From Candidatus Peribacteria bacterium (GTDB lineage: Bacteria > Patescibacteriota > Gracilibacteria > UBA1369 > LOWO2-01-FULL-3), in assembly GCA_943356465.1 (NCBI GenBank), contig CALREX010000003.1, positions 1-46,449 of the forward strand: a stretch of 46,449 nucleotides of DNA, written 5' to 3'. Positions 25,701-35,562 of the stretch are shown one piece after another. The position numbers and the translations under genes were made by a program. The notes below the pieces were generated by a model. That model searched no databases. It saw only the letters and a list, made by a program, of their open reading frames with translations, and was not told where the DNA came from. How positions within the stretch are numbered: the first letter of the stretch is position 1; each line of letters starts with the position of its first letter.

Positions 25701-28700
25701 CTGCAAGCCATAACAGAGCTTGAATATAAAGGAGGTGAAAGACCAAAAGATGCAGAAATTTCGGAAGAAGAGAGACAACAAAAAATCGAGCAATATAATG
25801 CTGAAATAAACATAGACAAAAAACTCGCACTAAGACAGGAACTCATGAGAGACGACCTATATGGCATGTTCCAGTATTCAGAAAGAGAACCGGGAGGATG
25901 GGAACGCATGATGGCATGGTTCAAAGGAGTGGAAAACGAAGTTCCCGTCATGACTGACGCAACAGGAGAAATAAAATATCTGGACAAAGGAATACTAAGA
26001 CGTTCATACGATCCAAAGGCAGCATTTAAAATTTTCCTTGAAACACGCGGAATATACACTGTCGACAATAACGACAACAGAAAAATAGATGAGAAAAAAA
26101 TGCTCGCAGAAATAAACAGATTGATCTTCCTTGGAGGAAAAAGTATCGCACTACAGAGATTGATGTTTGCAGATAAAGAACATGAAAAAACACCGAAAGA
26201 ATTACAAAGAGAAGCCAAAGCCCATCCAGAGCAACTATTACAGTACGTAAAAGGATTGGAAGTTAGAGATTTAAGCAAACTTACTCCTGACCAACTCGAT
26301 GCATTCCAGCTCGGATTCATCATTTCACAAGAAATGAAAGAAGCGAAAGAGCTTCAAGACATACAAGAAAAATTAGGAGACAAAAACGACACATCTCCAG
26401 AAGGCCAAAAAAACCAAGCAATGGCAGCAATGGTACAAAACCTTCAAGAACAAAGAGTACCAAGCGAAGACATAGTAAAAATACAAGATACGCTTTTCGC
26501 GATTGGAGAAGTCACATTCGATACAAATGGAAATCTCTTATCTCATGGAGTAGCTTTGAATAAGAGAATTATGCTAAGACCAGGAGTATTCCTCACAATT
26601 GGAGGAGTCAAACTGGAAAAAGGAGGAACACCGATAATCGCACTTACAGCCGCATACGAAGGTGACAATTTCAGCGCAAGCGCTACATTGGAACTTGATC
26701 TCTCAGGTGTCAGCATCGGAGGAAGCGTTGCATGGGAAAATTTAAGCATAGGATTCGGAAAAAGAGCAAAAATCACGATCGGAGCTGGCGCAAGAGCCGA
26801 TTTCAAAAACTTTGAACTCAGCCTCGGCGCAGGAGCAATGATCACACGCAGAAGAGTCGACATCGTAGCCAAAGAAAATGCCGCCGAAATGGAACAAGAG
26901 GCAGGATTGGCATCTAGAAGCTGGGAAGCTTTCAAGAAATCGAAAGGCCAACCTGCTGAAAAAAGATATGCACAACTTAAGGACATACCAAACCTATACA
27001 ACAATGTAATCGAACCATTCCAAACGACATTTAAAGCCACAAATGAAGACATCGTCTATCTCATGGACAGCCTGAAAGACGAAATCTCAAACAAAGGACT
27101 GGATAAAGTTGCAAGCTCTTGGACAGAATTTTTCCATGGAGTCGGACTTGGGCTAAAACTAACAACAAAACCTCCATTCCTATATATAGGAGTATTCGAA
27201 TTCAAAATCGGATCTGCCAAAGTTTACCTTCCAAACAGAAGCGAAATCGGAAGGATGAGAGATGCAATAAGCGGCAGAATGGTGGAAAGAAAATTGGAAT
27301 TGGCGCTTGCGGAAATAGACAAAAAAATCGCGGCCGGACAAGCTCTTACGCCTGAGACAAAACCGGGAGAAGGAAAACCTGCAGAAGGTACAGCAGAAGT
27401 TCCAAAAGAAGTAAAAACAGAATTCAAAAACGCCGACACATTACCGGGAGCAGTTTCTTATGGCAAAGATGGAATGCCTAAAGTCCACATAAAAGGCGCG
27501 AACTTCAGCTTTGCGACAAACCTTGAGGAGGTAAAAGGAAAAGCACCTGTAGAACCAAAGGAACCGGAAGCAGAAAAACCACCTGAAACAGAAAAAGACA
27601 AGATCGCTCGCTTTAATAAAGCAGTCAGGGGTGTCACAACAGGACCGGACGGCAAAGAAACATACGACAAAGATCAAGATGCCGAAGTACAACTTGGTGA
27701 AGAAAAAGAAGGCATGCGTGAATTTAAGATTCTTAATACGTACAACAAAGACGTTGAAGTCTATATAGATCCTACTCTGTCCCTTTCAGATCTAGGACTC
27801 GTAATAAAAGGAGGAAAACTCTATATCACAGGAGATATCGACCAAATCGCAATTTCACGCGAAAGATTTTTCATGCCATTCCAGTCACAAAAAAGCGCAA
27901 GCAACATAAAAGATGTGATCGTAATCAGAAACCAAAACTCAGTCAGGGGAGGAATAACAAGAGACTGGATCGAGAAATATTCAGGCGGATATGCAGAAAA
28001 ACTTGAAGGCGACAGCGGATTCTCATTTGAAAAAGGATATGCAAAAGCACCTCAGGCAAACATAAAAAATGAAACACTGACAGATGCAGAAGAAAAGGAA
28101 ATACAGTCAATACCGGACAGAGAAATAAAAAAAGAACAAGTCAGAAAAGATAGAATTGCAAAAAATGCAAAAACAAAAGCAGACATAGCCGCAGAAAAAC
28201 AAAAAGTCGCAGAAAGAAATGCACAAATCGACAAACGTGCAGAAGAAGCCAAGGAAATGGACAAATCAACAGACAGACGCCACAGAGTTATAGGTGCGAT
28301 AAAACAGGAAGATTATGAAAAACAGAAACTTTCCGACGATTATTTCTCAGACATGGACAAATTATCAAATGACAAAAAATTCCAAATTGAACTAGGAAAA
28401 ATCACAGACAATGATGAAGCAATAAAAAATCTAATAATCTCTCATTCAAAAGATACAGATAAGAAAGGAAATCTAAAATATCCTGCGCTAAAAGACATAG
28501 AAAAAGCAGGTCACGAATCAGAATTAGACACTGCCGTAATATTAGCCCTAAATGAATGGTTTAAACCTCTATATAAGAAAGGCACTGAAAAAGACAAATT
28601 AATACACAGAATACTTGATAGAAGAATCAAGTTTGCACAAAGAGTGCTTAAAAAATCATTTGAACAAGCCATCGCTTCTGCAAACACACGTCTTGCTAAA

Positions 28701-29813
28701 GACAAACAAATAAACATTTCCGCACAAGATGCCGCTCAACAAGTAATAGATAAAGTATATGGAAACATAAAAGATAAAAATTTCAAATTCAGCGAACTAA
28801 CATGGACAGGCGACAAAACAGACATAGAATACATAGACAAAGGCTCAACATTATTCTCAGCAACAAGAAAAAAGAGCGACAAAAAAGCAGAAGGAACTCT
28901 TACAAAAACAATTGCATACAAATCATTGATTAGTAGTTGGGGAAAAATGGAGCTAGACCATGGCTTCATAAAAGCCGCGATGCAAGAATACGACCCAAAC
29001 AGCAAAGATGAAAACAACAAACAAATCGCTCGCCTACTTCTGGAAATGGCCAGCCCATCTCCTGAATCAGATGTAAACAGCAGTCCGGAAAAAGCGGAAA
29101 AGTTCCTAAAATCACCGCTAGCATTAAAATTGGCAAGCTTGGAAACACTTATGCTTATTCCTGAACTTGGAAAAGACAAATTTGATAAAATTTCAGATCT
29201 TTATGAAAAGATCTCAAATCCTGCCGAATTTGCCGCATTATTGGCAAAACCGGGATACAAAGAAGCACTTGAAGCATACAGAAAAATCGTTCAGGACGTC
29301 AGAGATGCCGAAACATCAGGCAAACCATACGAAAAAACATTCAAATGGGGCGACGACGAATACACTTTACGTCTGACGATGAAGACAAAGATCGTAGCCG
29401 GCGCCTATGCACGTTGTGCAAACGCAAGCTTCTCAGTCAAAGAAGACGGTGACGTCGAAATAGTAAAAGTACAAAAACCGGTCAAACCTGGAGAATATAA
29501 ATACGAAGAACCTGAAAAACCTAAAGAACCGGCAAGACCAATGATAGTCTACATGGAATCGACAGAAACACTAAAATCACAACAAGGCAAAGAACGTGTA
29601 ACAGCAGGCGTAGCCGTAGGAGTGGAACCAAAAGAAAAACCGGAAACACCACCAGAAGAAAAAGTCCACGATAAACAAGCAAAACAGGGAGCAGCCGCAG
29701 AGGAATCTACAGACAAACAGGCAGATCAAGGCGCAAGCCTACCACAACCGGCACAAAGCGGAACACAATATAATGTTCCAAATGAGAATAAAGGCACGCA
29801 ATTACCACATTAA
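22776..29813 (+). CDS. giant multidomain protein (2345 aa) with OmpA-like, MORN-like and beta-rich segments
   Basis: Function not recognised. The N-terminus has no signal peptide and I see no clear membrane helix. In order: a charged N-terminal region; about 249-318, an OmpA-C-like fold (VNAANKIKKILLGEDVPADK, then FGVGTQIPD); Pro/Ala-rich linkers; and MORN-like repeats at about 516-591 and, as exact 24-residue units, 695-778. A large alpha-helical region (about 800-1240) follows. Then come amphipathic beta-strands rich in Gly (about 1257-1368, such as ASATLELDLSGVSIGGSVAW) with more such strands near 1460-1490. The rest is Lys/Glu-rich helices, ending in a Pro/Glu/Gln low-complexity tail. It leads a two-gene unit with a strong promoter, 34 nt before the second giant gene. 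Confidence 0.8.
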   Translation: MAIRRFLDCISHYSQKLSSKEKRFLYEETPPKNAKAEKVEAKKEPKDMNHEEFKKFLEEKTGIKIGRKETQKADDKQDRFTFKIDGLERSFLWNQKFEDTLKKLNDPEKIKQAVYKELARIVEKEGIDEVLNKLKGELRQLSGDTAQVLLGSLNKDMLEEQQKQLQAGILTKNSATGGPAEDKAPQPAESGDKTSDTPADGAIDKLKSKNPDRQARATLFDDKQVPTNAMLEYIQKLADTIKKGKPEEIAVITIHDDNSGDSQMRSVNAANKIKKILLGEDVPADKLIVFGVGTQIPDLKPGRETLGPHRIQVYLLNKDEVKDFKKPAPGKAPAPAPDASKGPGGREEKPVKIETTAFADFKIATTDAEKAKQVKQIAKIKELIQEDEGQLTTVRGTKMNEKNKEAIIKRIEKNLASLRATLARLEKGEVLTPDGEASLMKGSEKFVVDTRPPEEKATDRAPAPAPSPAAAPEAGIDTNEHARKISKAAEKVAAEAGTREPDKSKGETKDKKTDKDGDISEGIFDKDGNLIEGTLTVKNKDGIVIIKGKFEDEMLVEGTKTLPNKDIQKGKFKDGVLIEGTIVHSDGKEEVIAGETEKPAEAPKGEPEIPKEYLAKYNETRAKEKEIRAQAKETLIKAGADAKTIDPSVKTAIDAATQAADDAVKDLKGKTYKLNAHTNIIIGELKDKTNLLTKGRIIQRNGSITEGEFDKDTGYLIKGRIIYPDGYIYEGDFDKNTGYLIKGRVINPMGYIYEGNFDKGTLIKGRIILPDGTIKVVDKIKTPEIPAPSAIPSPIAAAPIPAPLAAPVAAKAAESKGKKGREAAEQAARLAERQPRSLDQWKDLFAQDKPVHKNVADLGEKGLFNPEGIEEKWKQIKGHGRVDKILTREPFNIDSTKTGRFITQVITQGSNKTVTFKDILKFAKTYNTTFPYKDYDDFIDKLDEEWDEKNVDEKNKMIGELKEMFHKIILPTLDLLQAITELEYKGGERPKDAEISEEERQQKIEQYNAEINIDKKLALRQELMRDDLYGMFQYSEREPGGWERMMAWFKGVENEVPVMTDATGEIKYLDKGILRRSYDPKAAFKIFLETRGIYTVDNNDNRKIDEKKMLAEINRLIFLGGKSIALQRLMFADKEHEKTPKELQREAKAHPEQLLQYVKGLEVRDLSKLTPDQLDAFQLGFIISQEMKEAKELQDIQEKLGDKNDTSPEGQKNQAMAAMVQNLQEQRVPSEDIVKIQDTLFAIGEVTFDTNGNLLSHGVALNKRIMLRPGVFLTIGGVKLEKGGTPIIALTAAYEGDNFSASATLELDLSGVSIGGSVAWENLSIGFGKRAKITIGAGARADFKNFELSLGAGAMITRRRVDIVAKENAAEMEQEAGLASRSWEAFKKSKGQPAEKRYAQLKDIPNLYNNVIEPFQTTFKATNEDIVYLMDSLKDEISNKGLDKVASSWTEFFHGVGLGLKLTTKPPFLYIGVFEFKIGSAKVYLPNRSEIGRMRDAISGRMVERKLELALAEIDKKIAAGQALTPETKPGEGKPAEGTAEVPKEVKTEFKNADTLPGAVSYGKDGMPKVHIKGANFSFATNLEEVKGKAPVEPKEPEAEKPPETEKDKIARFNKAVRGVTTGPDGKETYDKDQDAEVQLGEEKEGMREFKILNTYNKDVEVYIDPTLSLSDLGLVIKGGKLYITGDIDQIAISRERFFMPFQSQKSASNIKDVIVIRNQNSVRGGITRDWIEKYSGGYAEKLEGDSGFSFEKGYAKAPQANIKNETLTDAEEKEIQSIPDREIKKEQVRKDRIAKNAKTKADIAAEKQKVAERNAQIDKRAEEAKEMDKSTDRRHRVIGAIKQEDYEKQKLSDDYFSDMDKLSNDKKFQIELGKITDNDEAIKNLIISHSKDTDKKGNLKYPALKDIEKAGHESELDTAVILALNEWFKPLYKKGTEKDKLIHRILDRRIKFAQRVLKKSFEQAIASANTRLAKDKQINISAQDAAQQVIDKVYGNIKDKNFKFSELTWTGDKTDIEYIDKGSTLFSATRKKSDKKAEGTLTKTIAYKSLISSWGKMELDHGFIKAAMQEYDPNSKDENNKQIARLLLEMASPSPESDVNSSPEKAEKFLKSPLALKLASLETLMLIPELGKDKFDKISDLYEKISNPAEFAALLAKPGYKEALEAYRKIVQDVRDAETSGKPYEKTFKWGDDEYTLRLTMKTKIVAGAYARCANASFSVKEDGDVEIVKVQKPVKPGEYKYEEPEKPKEPARPMIVYMESTETLKSQQGKERVTAGVAVGVEPKEKPETPPEEKVHDKQAKQGAAAEESTDKQADQGASLPQPAQSGTQYNVPNENKGTQLPH
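24858..25110 (+). repeat. in-frame tandem repeats encoding MORN-like units
   Basis: Four consecutive units begin at 24858, 24930, 25002 and 25068. The first two are 72 nt, the third 66 nt and the last is partial. Each encodes GRII/GRVI, then an NG/DG turn, YEGDFDK-like and TGYLIK. The Tyr-x-Gly pattern is MORN-like. DNA identity is high enough for recent duplication or copy-number change. Confidence 0.75.
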
Positions 29814-29847
29814 AAATAATCAATTAAAAAAATAATAAAAAAACAAA

Positions 29848-32800
29848 ATGAAAACATTCCAAAAAATTAGCCAATCAATCCTTATATTCTCAATACTGCT
29901 ATCATCCTATCCGGTGAATATCACCTATGCGGTAGATTACCAAAATATATCCAACTTCACACCTCCAAACAGAGCAATAATAGAATATAAAGATGGAGTG
30001 CCTGGACTGGATTATCCAAGTTTTAATAACTTCACAAACAATCCAAACATTCCAGGAGCATTCAACAAAGACGAAAGACAATTCATAGTAGGTAAAAACT
30101 GTGGACAATCTACAACAGATTGTGAATCAAAAGCCTATTACAACACGCTGGATCAAGGAATCAAAGAGGGAGATACGGTAAGATTTGCACTATATTTTCA
30201 CAACAACGGAGGCGATCCATACGTGAAAGAAACAAGTGTAAAAAGCATACAAGACGCTACGAATGTAAAAATCGGAGTGATTTTTGACAAACAGGATCCA
30301 AATCCACAATTCGCACAAGATTGGTTAAGACCAGAGGGATTTATCTCTGCAGACAATAATCAATACAGAACAACAATAACAGATCCAAATTCTGTCATAA
30401 AAGACAAAGACGGAAATCAATTAAAAACAGCAACAGATGACATGGCAATCATGCTGGCAGAAAAAGGTCTATATCTGGAGCCAATAAAAGACAGCGCTTG
30501 GCTTTGGAACAAAAATGCAAATTTTCAAAAACTGGTAAACGTCGGTGACGAATTAATCTTCGTCGCAGACTCAACCGAAACACCGATCTCCCCTGCCACA
30601 AAAGACAATTTAGCTAAAACAAAAGTGACAGCTATAGATTATTCTCCAAATAAAATATCACTAACTTTCGACAAATTACCTGGTTGTTTCCGTTATAGCG
30701 GATTTATATCCTTCGATGTAAAAGTAGTCAAAAAACCTGTGGAGACATCAATATGTTCATCATTGAAAATTACAAAAACAGACTACCTTGATAAAGTACT
30801 TTCACCACAAACCGCATCTAAAATTTCTGCAACTACAACATTTGCACCGGACAATACAATTCCTGCAAAAACAGAAATCCGATGGAAATCAGATGACAAA
30901 AATGGCCTATTTTGGAGAGCGACAAAAGCAGCAGACGGAACAATAAAGTACACTAATATCACGGCAGGAATAAATACTGCAAACCCAGGGGCATTTTCTG
31001 AAGTTGGTGAAGAAATCTACTACACAGGCTACGGAAAAGTGACAGCAGAGTTGGTAAACATAGCAAACGTGCCATACAAAACAATAGAGCCACAATGTAC
31101 AGACAACTTCACAGTAGTAAAACCTGTGAACCCACCAACATGTTCAGAACTTCAAATAAATTATCCAGTAAGCATAACAGAAGGAGTCATATCTGACCTA
31201 ATGGCAAAAGCCACAAATATAGATGAAAACGGCAAAAAATCAGACTTCGTAGGTCAAATAAAATACTTTGTAGACAATGCAAAAAACGGAGAATTTTTCA
31301 CAGAACCTCCAGCAGAGTATCCTTACATGAATCAGCCATATCATATTGATAAATTCGGCTATACAGGAAAACTCCAAGGAGATCCTAAAAAAGAAGGCCA
31401 AACAGGTACACAAACAGTGACAATAGATCAAAAAAAATGGACACATTTCGTAGGATTAAAAGCTGGAGAAAAAATACATATTGAAGCAGTGTTTGATCCT
31501 AAAACAGGAGTAGATGTATCCAAATGTAAAGCGGACTTCCCTATCGCACCCGCTGCAAAATGTACAGAAATAAAAGTAAACAAAAACCTTATTATAACTG
31601 AAGGACAAGTAGCAGAATTTTCAGCAATAGGACAAGATGCAAATAAAAAACTATACAACGGAAAAATCACATATTCAGTACCAGAAGAATACGGCACATT
31701 CTACACAGATCCAAACGATCCGGAAGTAAAAGCCGCAAAAAAGAACACATCTCAACAATCAAAAGAATACAGCGACAAAAACATAAATCTAGATCTTACA
31801 AAACCAATAGGCGGCGAATTTTGTGCAAATTCAGCACAAAAATTCAAAGACGTCTTGCCTCTGATGGTAGCAAATACAAACCTCATATCTTATGCCATAG
31901 ATACGGCATTAAACGTAATGTACGAAATAAATCCGACATACATAGTAAACAATACAATTCAATTTGCAGAATCAAACTATTACACAATCCCAAGTTACAC
32001 AATAAATCAGATTACATATCCGACAATAAATCAGGTTACAGATCCAACAAAATTGGACATGTCCCAAGACAATCCATTCAACAAAATCCCTGGCACAGAC
32101 AACGTTTTCGGTGCATTCGGTTCTGAAAAACTTACACAAGCAGACAAAACAAAAATATCGTCATTAAATAAACAAATACTACAAGTTAAAGCTGGAGATG
32201 CTCAAAAAGGCTCTACTATAGTAGTCGATCCAAACACAAAAGTTTATTTTGTTCCAAAAAAAGGATCTGATGGCAAAAAAGTTATCTCAATTCTTATAAA
32301 CTGCCAATCAGAAAAAGGATGCGACAAATCATTCGATATCGTACCTTTGCCAAAAGAAAAACCAATCGTTTGTGAAGCTCTTGGACTTACGGTCTCAAAC
32401 AAAACAGATCCAAAAAACATACAAACAAACGTTCCATGTCTTTCTAAAAAAGGCACATATAGCCTAAATGTCGAAGCATATAAAGACGCAAGCAAGATTG
32501 CTAAATTATTCGCCATAGGATTCTGGAAAAACAATGTTGTAAAATGGGAATCCACAGATCCGGATGGAGTATTTACAGATATTATAAATAAAACAGCAAA
32601 ACCAGGAAAAAGTCCTTTCCTTGGAAATTATTCAGTAGATTATACAGGTGAAGGAAAAATAACCGCTACACTTGTAGCAATCGATGGAAAACCATATACG
32701 GAAAAAACTTGTTCAACCTTTGTCGAACCTTGTACAAGGTCTTGTAAATCAATTGCCTTTACCTCAAATGGAGAGACCATAACACCAAATTCATCTCCAC

Positions 32801-35535
32801 TGGCAGCACAAAAAGACGCAAAACTTTCGCTTTCTCTTGTGACAAAAGACAATCAAGACGATCCATTACCACAAAGCACAAAATTAAAAGTCCAATGGAA
32901 CACAAATGGAACAATCACAGACAAACAAAACAGCAAAAGCACAGACGTCGGAATAGCAAAAACTATTCAAACCACTCTTGAGGATTTACCTCTAACATAT
33001 TTCGGAGCGACAAAAAACGGACAAATCACAGCAACACTTGTACCGGATCCATCAAGCACTCTTTACGCCGCACAATGTAAAGCTGATGTAAATATAGTAA
33101 TACCATCACCTGAAGAGGCATTATCTTGTAAAAAGACAACTCCAACACTATCCAAATACTTCGGAACATCACAAGAATCATCTCTTGTGCAAAACGAAAT
33201 ATATAAAGTCGGCGCTACAACAACTTACTCAAAAGCAACCACGGAAAAAAATACTTTCGCGGTAGATCCACATATCGGAACAGTTGTCGTAATAAGCAAT
33301 GATCCGCTTGTAAAAGCTGCAATATCAACACTATTAAATAATCTAAAACTTTCAAACGCTCTTACTCAAACAAATCTTGAAAAATACAAATTCACATTAC
33401 TTCCTGAGCAAACAGTAGCAAACGGGGAATCAATCTATGTCGTTACATACAGCGACACAAAGATATCACTTACAAACGCACTTGAAGTAAAAGCGGAAAA
33501 CTTCTCAAATCCATCTGATTGTGACAAGACATTCGGATTAAATTACATTCCTGAAAAACCAAAGGAACCACCAAAAAAACAGGAAATAGTTTGTGAAGAC
33601 TTAAATATTAAAACACCAAAAAGCCCATGGATAGCTGATTCATCAAAGAAACAATTATTTGAAATCGACGTCACAACAACTCCAAAAAACGGCAAAGAAG
33701 ATTTGAAATATGTTTGGAACGTCTCAAAAGGTGACGGAAAATGGAGCAATGGCAGCACTGAAGAAAAAACAAACTCACTAAAAAATACTCTAAAAAATGC
33801 AGGCAAAAACACAACAGTAGAAGTCTACGCATTAGACAAGAATGGAGACAAAATCGAAAAATGTTCAGATACTATCAAGGCAAAAACAGTGGAAAGTCCA
33901 AAGATGAGCAAAACAGTTTACGTCACGGAAGCCAACCCATCAAACACCACAAAAGATTTACTAAACATTGGATCTTCGTCAAAAAATAAAAACGTCACAT
34001 ACAAAATCGAATTTCAGGCAAATTCAGCTACTGCAGCTGATATTCGCGAAAACGCCATGAAAGATGACGGCAAAATTTTCGGAGACAAAAACGGAAATCT
34101 TTCATACCAAGGAATGATCATAAACATCACACACAGGTTAGACAAATACACGATTTTGAAAGACGGAGCTTATTCTCTTGAGAATGAAGACAGCAAATTC
34201 ACAGACTATAATTTCAAGCTTTTAAATCTGGAAGACAAACACAATTGTTACAACGGAACCCAAAAAGCCGGAACAGAAGCAAATAAAGTCTGTATCGGAG
34301 ACAAAGATTCACAAATAGCATTCAAAGACATCATAAACAGATTCAAAAATGGTGAGCCAATAACATTCCAAAATTTAGACACAGACACTTTCATCGAAAT
34401 AAAAGTTCAGATGAAAAACAACACAACTATCAATACAGAGAGCTGTAAAAAATTAAGTGCATCTGATGGTTGTGGAGAACAGTTCAACAACACAGCAAAA
34501 TTCCAGGCGCAAATGGCATTAACAAACGACATAGAAAAAGGCTCATCATCAGCAAAAGTCATAGTTATTTGTCCTTACGTCCTTACAAGACAGGCCGGAG
34601 ACGTATTCTTCCACGACGTACTCGACACAGGAATCGACGTATCACGTTGTTCCGAAGTAAAAAGCACACCGGGGCTAGTCATCCAACCTGAAAAAGTGAT
34701 AAGAAGAAATCTGTTAAAATCAGGTGCGGGAGACTTACCTGCGGAATCAGCATTTCTCGATGTACCTTCACATGACATTTGTCGCTACAGTAATACAAAA
34801 GGAAACATAGAAGGATACAATGACATCCTCTCAAATTTCTCAAGCACAATTTGTGAAATGCGTGCGGATGTTGCCGAAACATGGAAAGAAGCCTATATCA
34901 ATGAATCAATCAAAGCCAACGTAGAAAGAATCTCAAGATTTGGCGAAAACCTTAGAACAAAAGACACAGTCACAAACATGACAGATCTGCAAAACGTTGA
35001 TAACGCACAAAGCGGAGTATTTGTTAAAGAAGGCGGAACACTTACAATAGGAACAGGCTCAGGTGGAACATTTGAAATCAAATCGGACACAAACGTTCCG
35101 GCAGGCCAAACATACGTTGTAAAAGGTGGGACACTTCACATAACATCAGATATCAAATACGGAGAAACAGATTATACAAATCCTGCAAAAATTCCGTCAG
35201 CGGCATTCATCGTCATCGATGGAAACATAATCATAGACAATAATGTAGGACAAATCGACGCCATAGTAATGGCTATAGATACAGACGGAAATGGTGACGG
35301 GAAAATCACAAACAACGCAACTTTCGATGAGAACAACAATACAGAAAGAATGCTTGTAATAAATGGAAGTCTTATCGGAAACGTATCTGAATTATTCAAA
35401 ATTCGTGTCGGCGCAGGCGATCCTACAAAAGATGAAGGAGCAGTGACAATCCGCTACGACGAAAGAATCCTTCTAAATACACCACCAGGATTAAGTGATC
35501 TTCTAAACATCACACAATCATTAATTCCGGGATAA
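29848..35535 (+). CDS. giant secreted surface protein (1895 aa) with Cys-bracketed modules
   Basis: Function not recognised. A signal peptide (residues 1-28, cut after TYA) shows export. The N-terminal domain has a DERQFIVG ... VRFALYFHNN pattern that I recall from other large candidate-phylum surface proteins. Then about seven modules of roughly 80-170 residues follow (about 303-1350). Each opens with a Cys motif (CSSLKI, CSELQI, CTEIKV, CEALGL, CKSIAF, CKKTTP, CEDLNI) and closes with another Cys (CTDNFTV, CKADFPI, CDKSFDI and so on). This suggests disulfide-stapled Ig-like domains. The C-terminal 500 residues include PYVLTRQAGDVFFHDVLDTG and a beta-strand-rich end. No LPXTG anchor or C-terminal membrane helix is visible. 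A terminator follows. Confidence 0.82.
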   Translation: MKTFQKISQSILIFSILLSSYPVNITYAVDYQNISNFTPPNRAIIEYKDGVPGLDYPSFNNFTNNPNIPGAFNKDERQFIVGKNCGQSTTDCESKAYYNTLDQGIKEGDTVRFALYFHNNGGDPYVKETSVKSIQDATNVKIGVIFDKQDPNPQFAQDWLRPEGFISADNNQYRTTITDPNSVIKDKDGNQLKTATDDMAIMLAEKGLYLEPIKDSAWLWNKNANFQKLVNVGDELIFVADSTETPISPATKDNLAKTKVTAIDYSPNKISLTFDKLPGCFRYSGFISFDVKVVKKPVETSICSSLKITKTDYLDKVLSPQTASKISATTTFAPDNTIPAKTEIRWKSDDKNGLFWRATKAADGTIKYTNITAGINTANPGAFSEVGEEIYYTGYGKVTAELVNIANVPYKTIEPQCTDNFTVVKPVNPPTCSELQINYPVSITEGVISDLMAKATNIDENGKKSDFVGQIKYFVDNAKNGEFFTEPPAEYPYMNQPYHIDKFGYTGKLQGDPKKEGQTGTQTVTIDQKKWTHFVGLKAGEKIHIEAVFDPKTGVDVSKCKADFPIAPAAKCTEIKVNKNLIITEGQVAEFSAIGQDANKKLYNGKITYSVPEEYGTFYTDPNDPEVKAAKKNTSQQSKEYSDKNINLDLTKPIGGEFCANSAQKFKDVLPLMVANTNLISYAIDTALNVMYEINPTYIVNNTIQFAESNYYTIPSYTINQITYPTINQVTDPTKLDMSQDNPFNKIPGTDNVFGAFGSEKLTQADKTKISSLNKQILQVKAGDAQKGSTIVVDPNTKVYFVPKKGSDGKKVISILINCQSEKGCDKSFDIVPLPKEKPIVCEALGLTVSNKTDPKNIQTNVPCLSKKGTYSLNVEAYKDASKIAKLFAIGFWKNNVVKWESTDPDGVFTDIINKTAKPGKSPFLGNYSVDYTGEGKITATLVAIDGKPYTEKTCSTFVEPCTRSCKSIAFTSNGETITPNSSPLAAQKDAKLSLSLVTKDNQDDPLPQSTKLKVQWNTNGTITDKQNSKSTDVGIAKTIQTTLEDLPLTYFGATKNGQITATLVPDPSSTLYAAQCKADVNIVIPSPEEALSCKKTTPTLSKYFGTSQESSLVQNEIYKVGATTTYSKATTEKNTFAVDPHIGTVVVISNDPLVKAAISTLLNNLKLSNALTQTNLEKYKFTLLPEQTVANGESIYVVTYSDTKISLTNALEVKAENFSNPSDCDKTFGLNYIPEKPKEPPKKQEIVCEDLNIKTPKSPWIADSSKKQLFEIDVTTTPKNGKEDLKYVWNVSKGDGKWSNGSTEEKTNSLKNTLKNAGKNTTVEVYALDKNGDKIEKCSDTIKAKTVESPKMSKTVYVTEANPSNTTKDLLNIGSSSKNKNVTYKIEFQANSATAADIRENAMKDDGKIFGDKNGNLSYQGMIINITHRLDKYTILKDGAYSLENEDSKFTDYNFKLLNLEDKHNCYNGTQKAGTEANKVCIGDKDSQIAFKDIINRFKNGEPITFQNLDTDTFIEIKVQMKNNTTINTESCKKLSASDGCGEQFNNTAKFQAQMALTNDIEKGSSSAKVIVICPYVLTRQAGDVFFHDVLDTGIDVSRCSEVKSTPGLVIQPEKVIRRNLLKSGAGDLPAESAFLDVPSHDICRYSNTKGNIEGYNDILSNFSSTICEMRADVAETWKEAYINESIKANVERISRFGENLRTKDTVTNMTDLQNVDNAQSGVFVKEGGTLTIGTGSGGTFEIKSDTNVPAGQTYVVKGGTLHITSDIKYGETDYTNPAKIPSAAFIVIDGNIIIDNNVGQIDAIVMAIDTDGNGDGKITNNATFDENNNTERMLVINGSLIGNVSELFKIRVGAGDPTKDEGAVTIRYDERILLNTPPGLSDLLNITQSLIPG

Positions 35536-35562
35536 ACATACAAGCCAATAAGAATTAACAAC

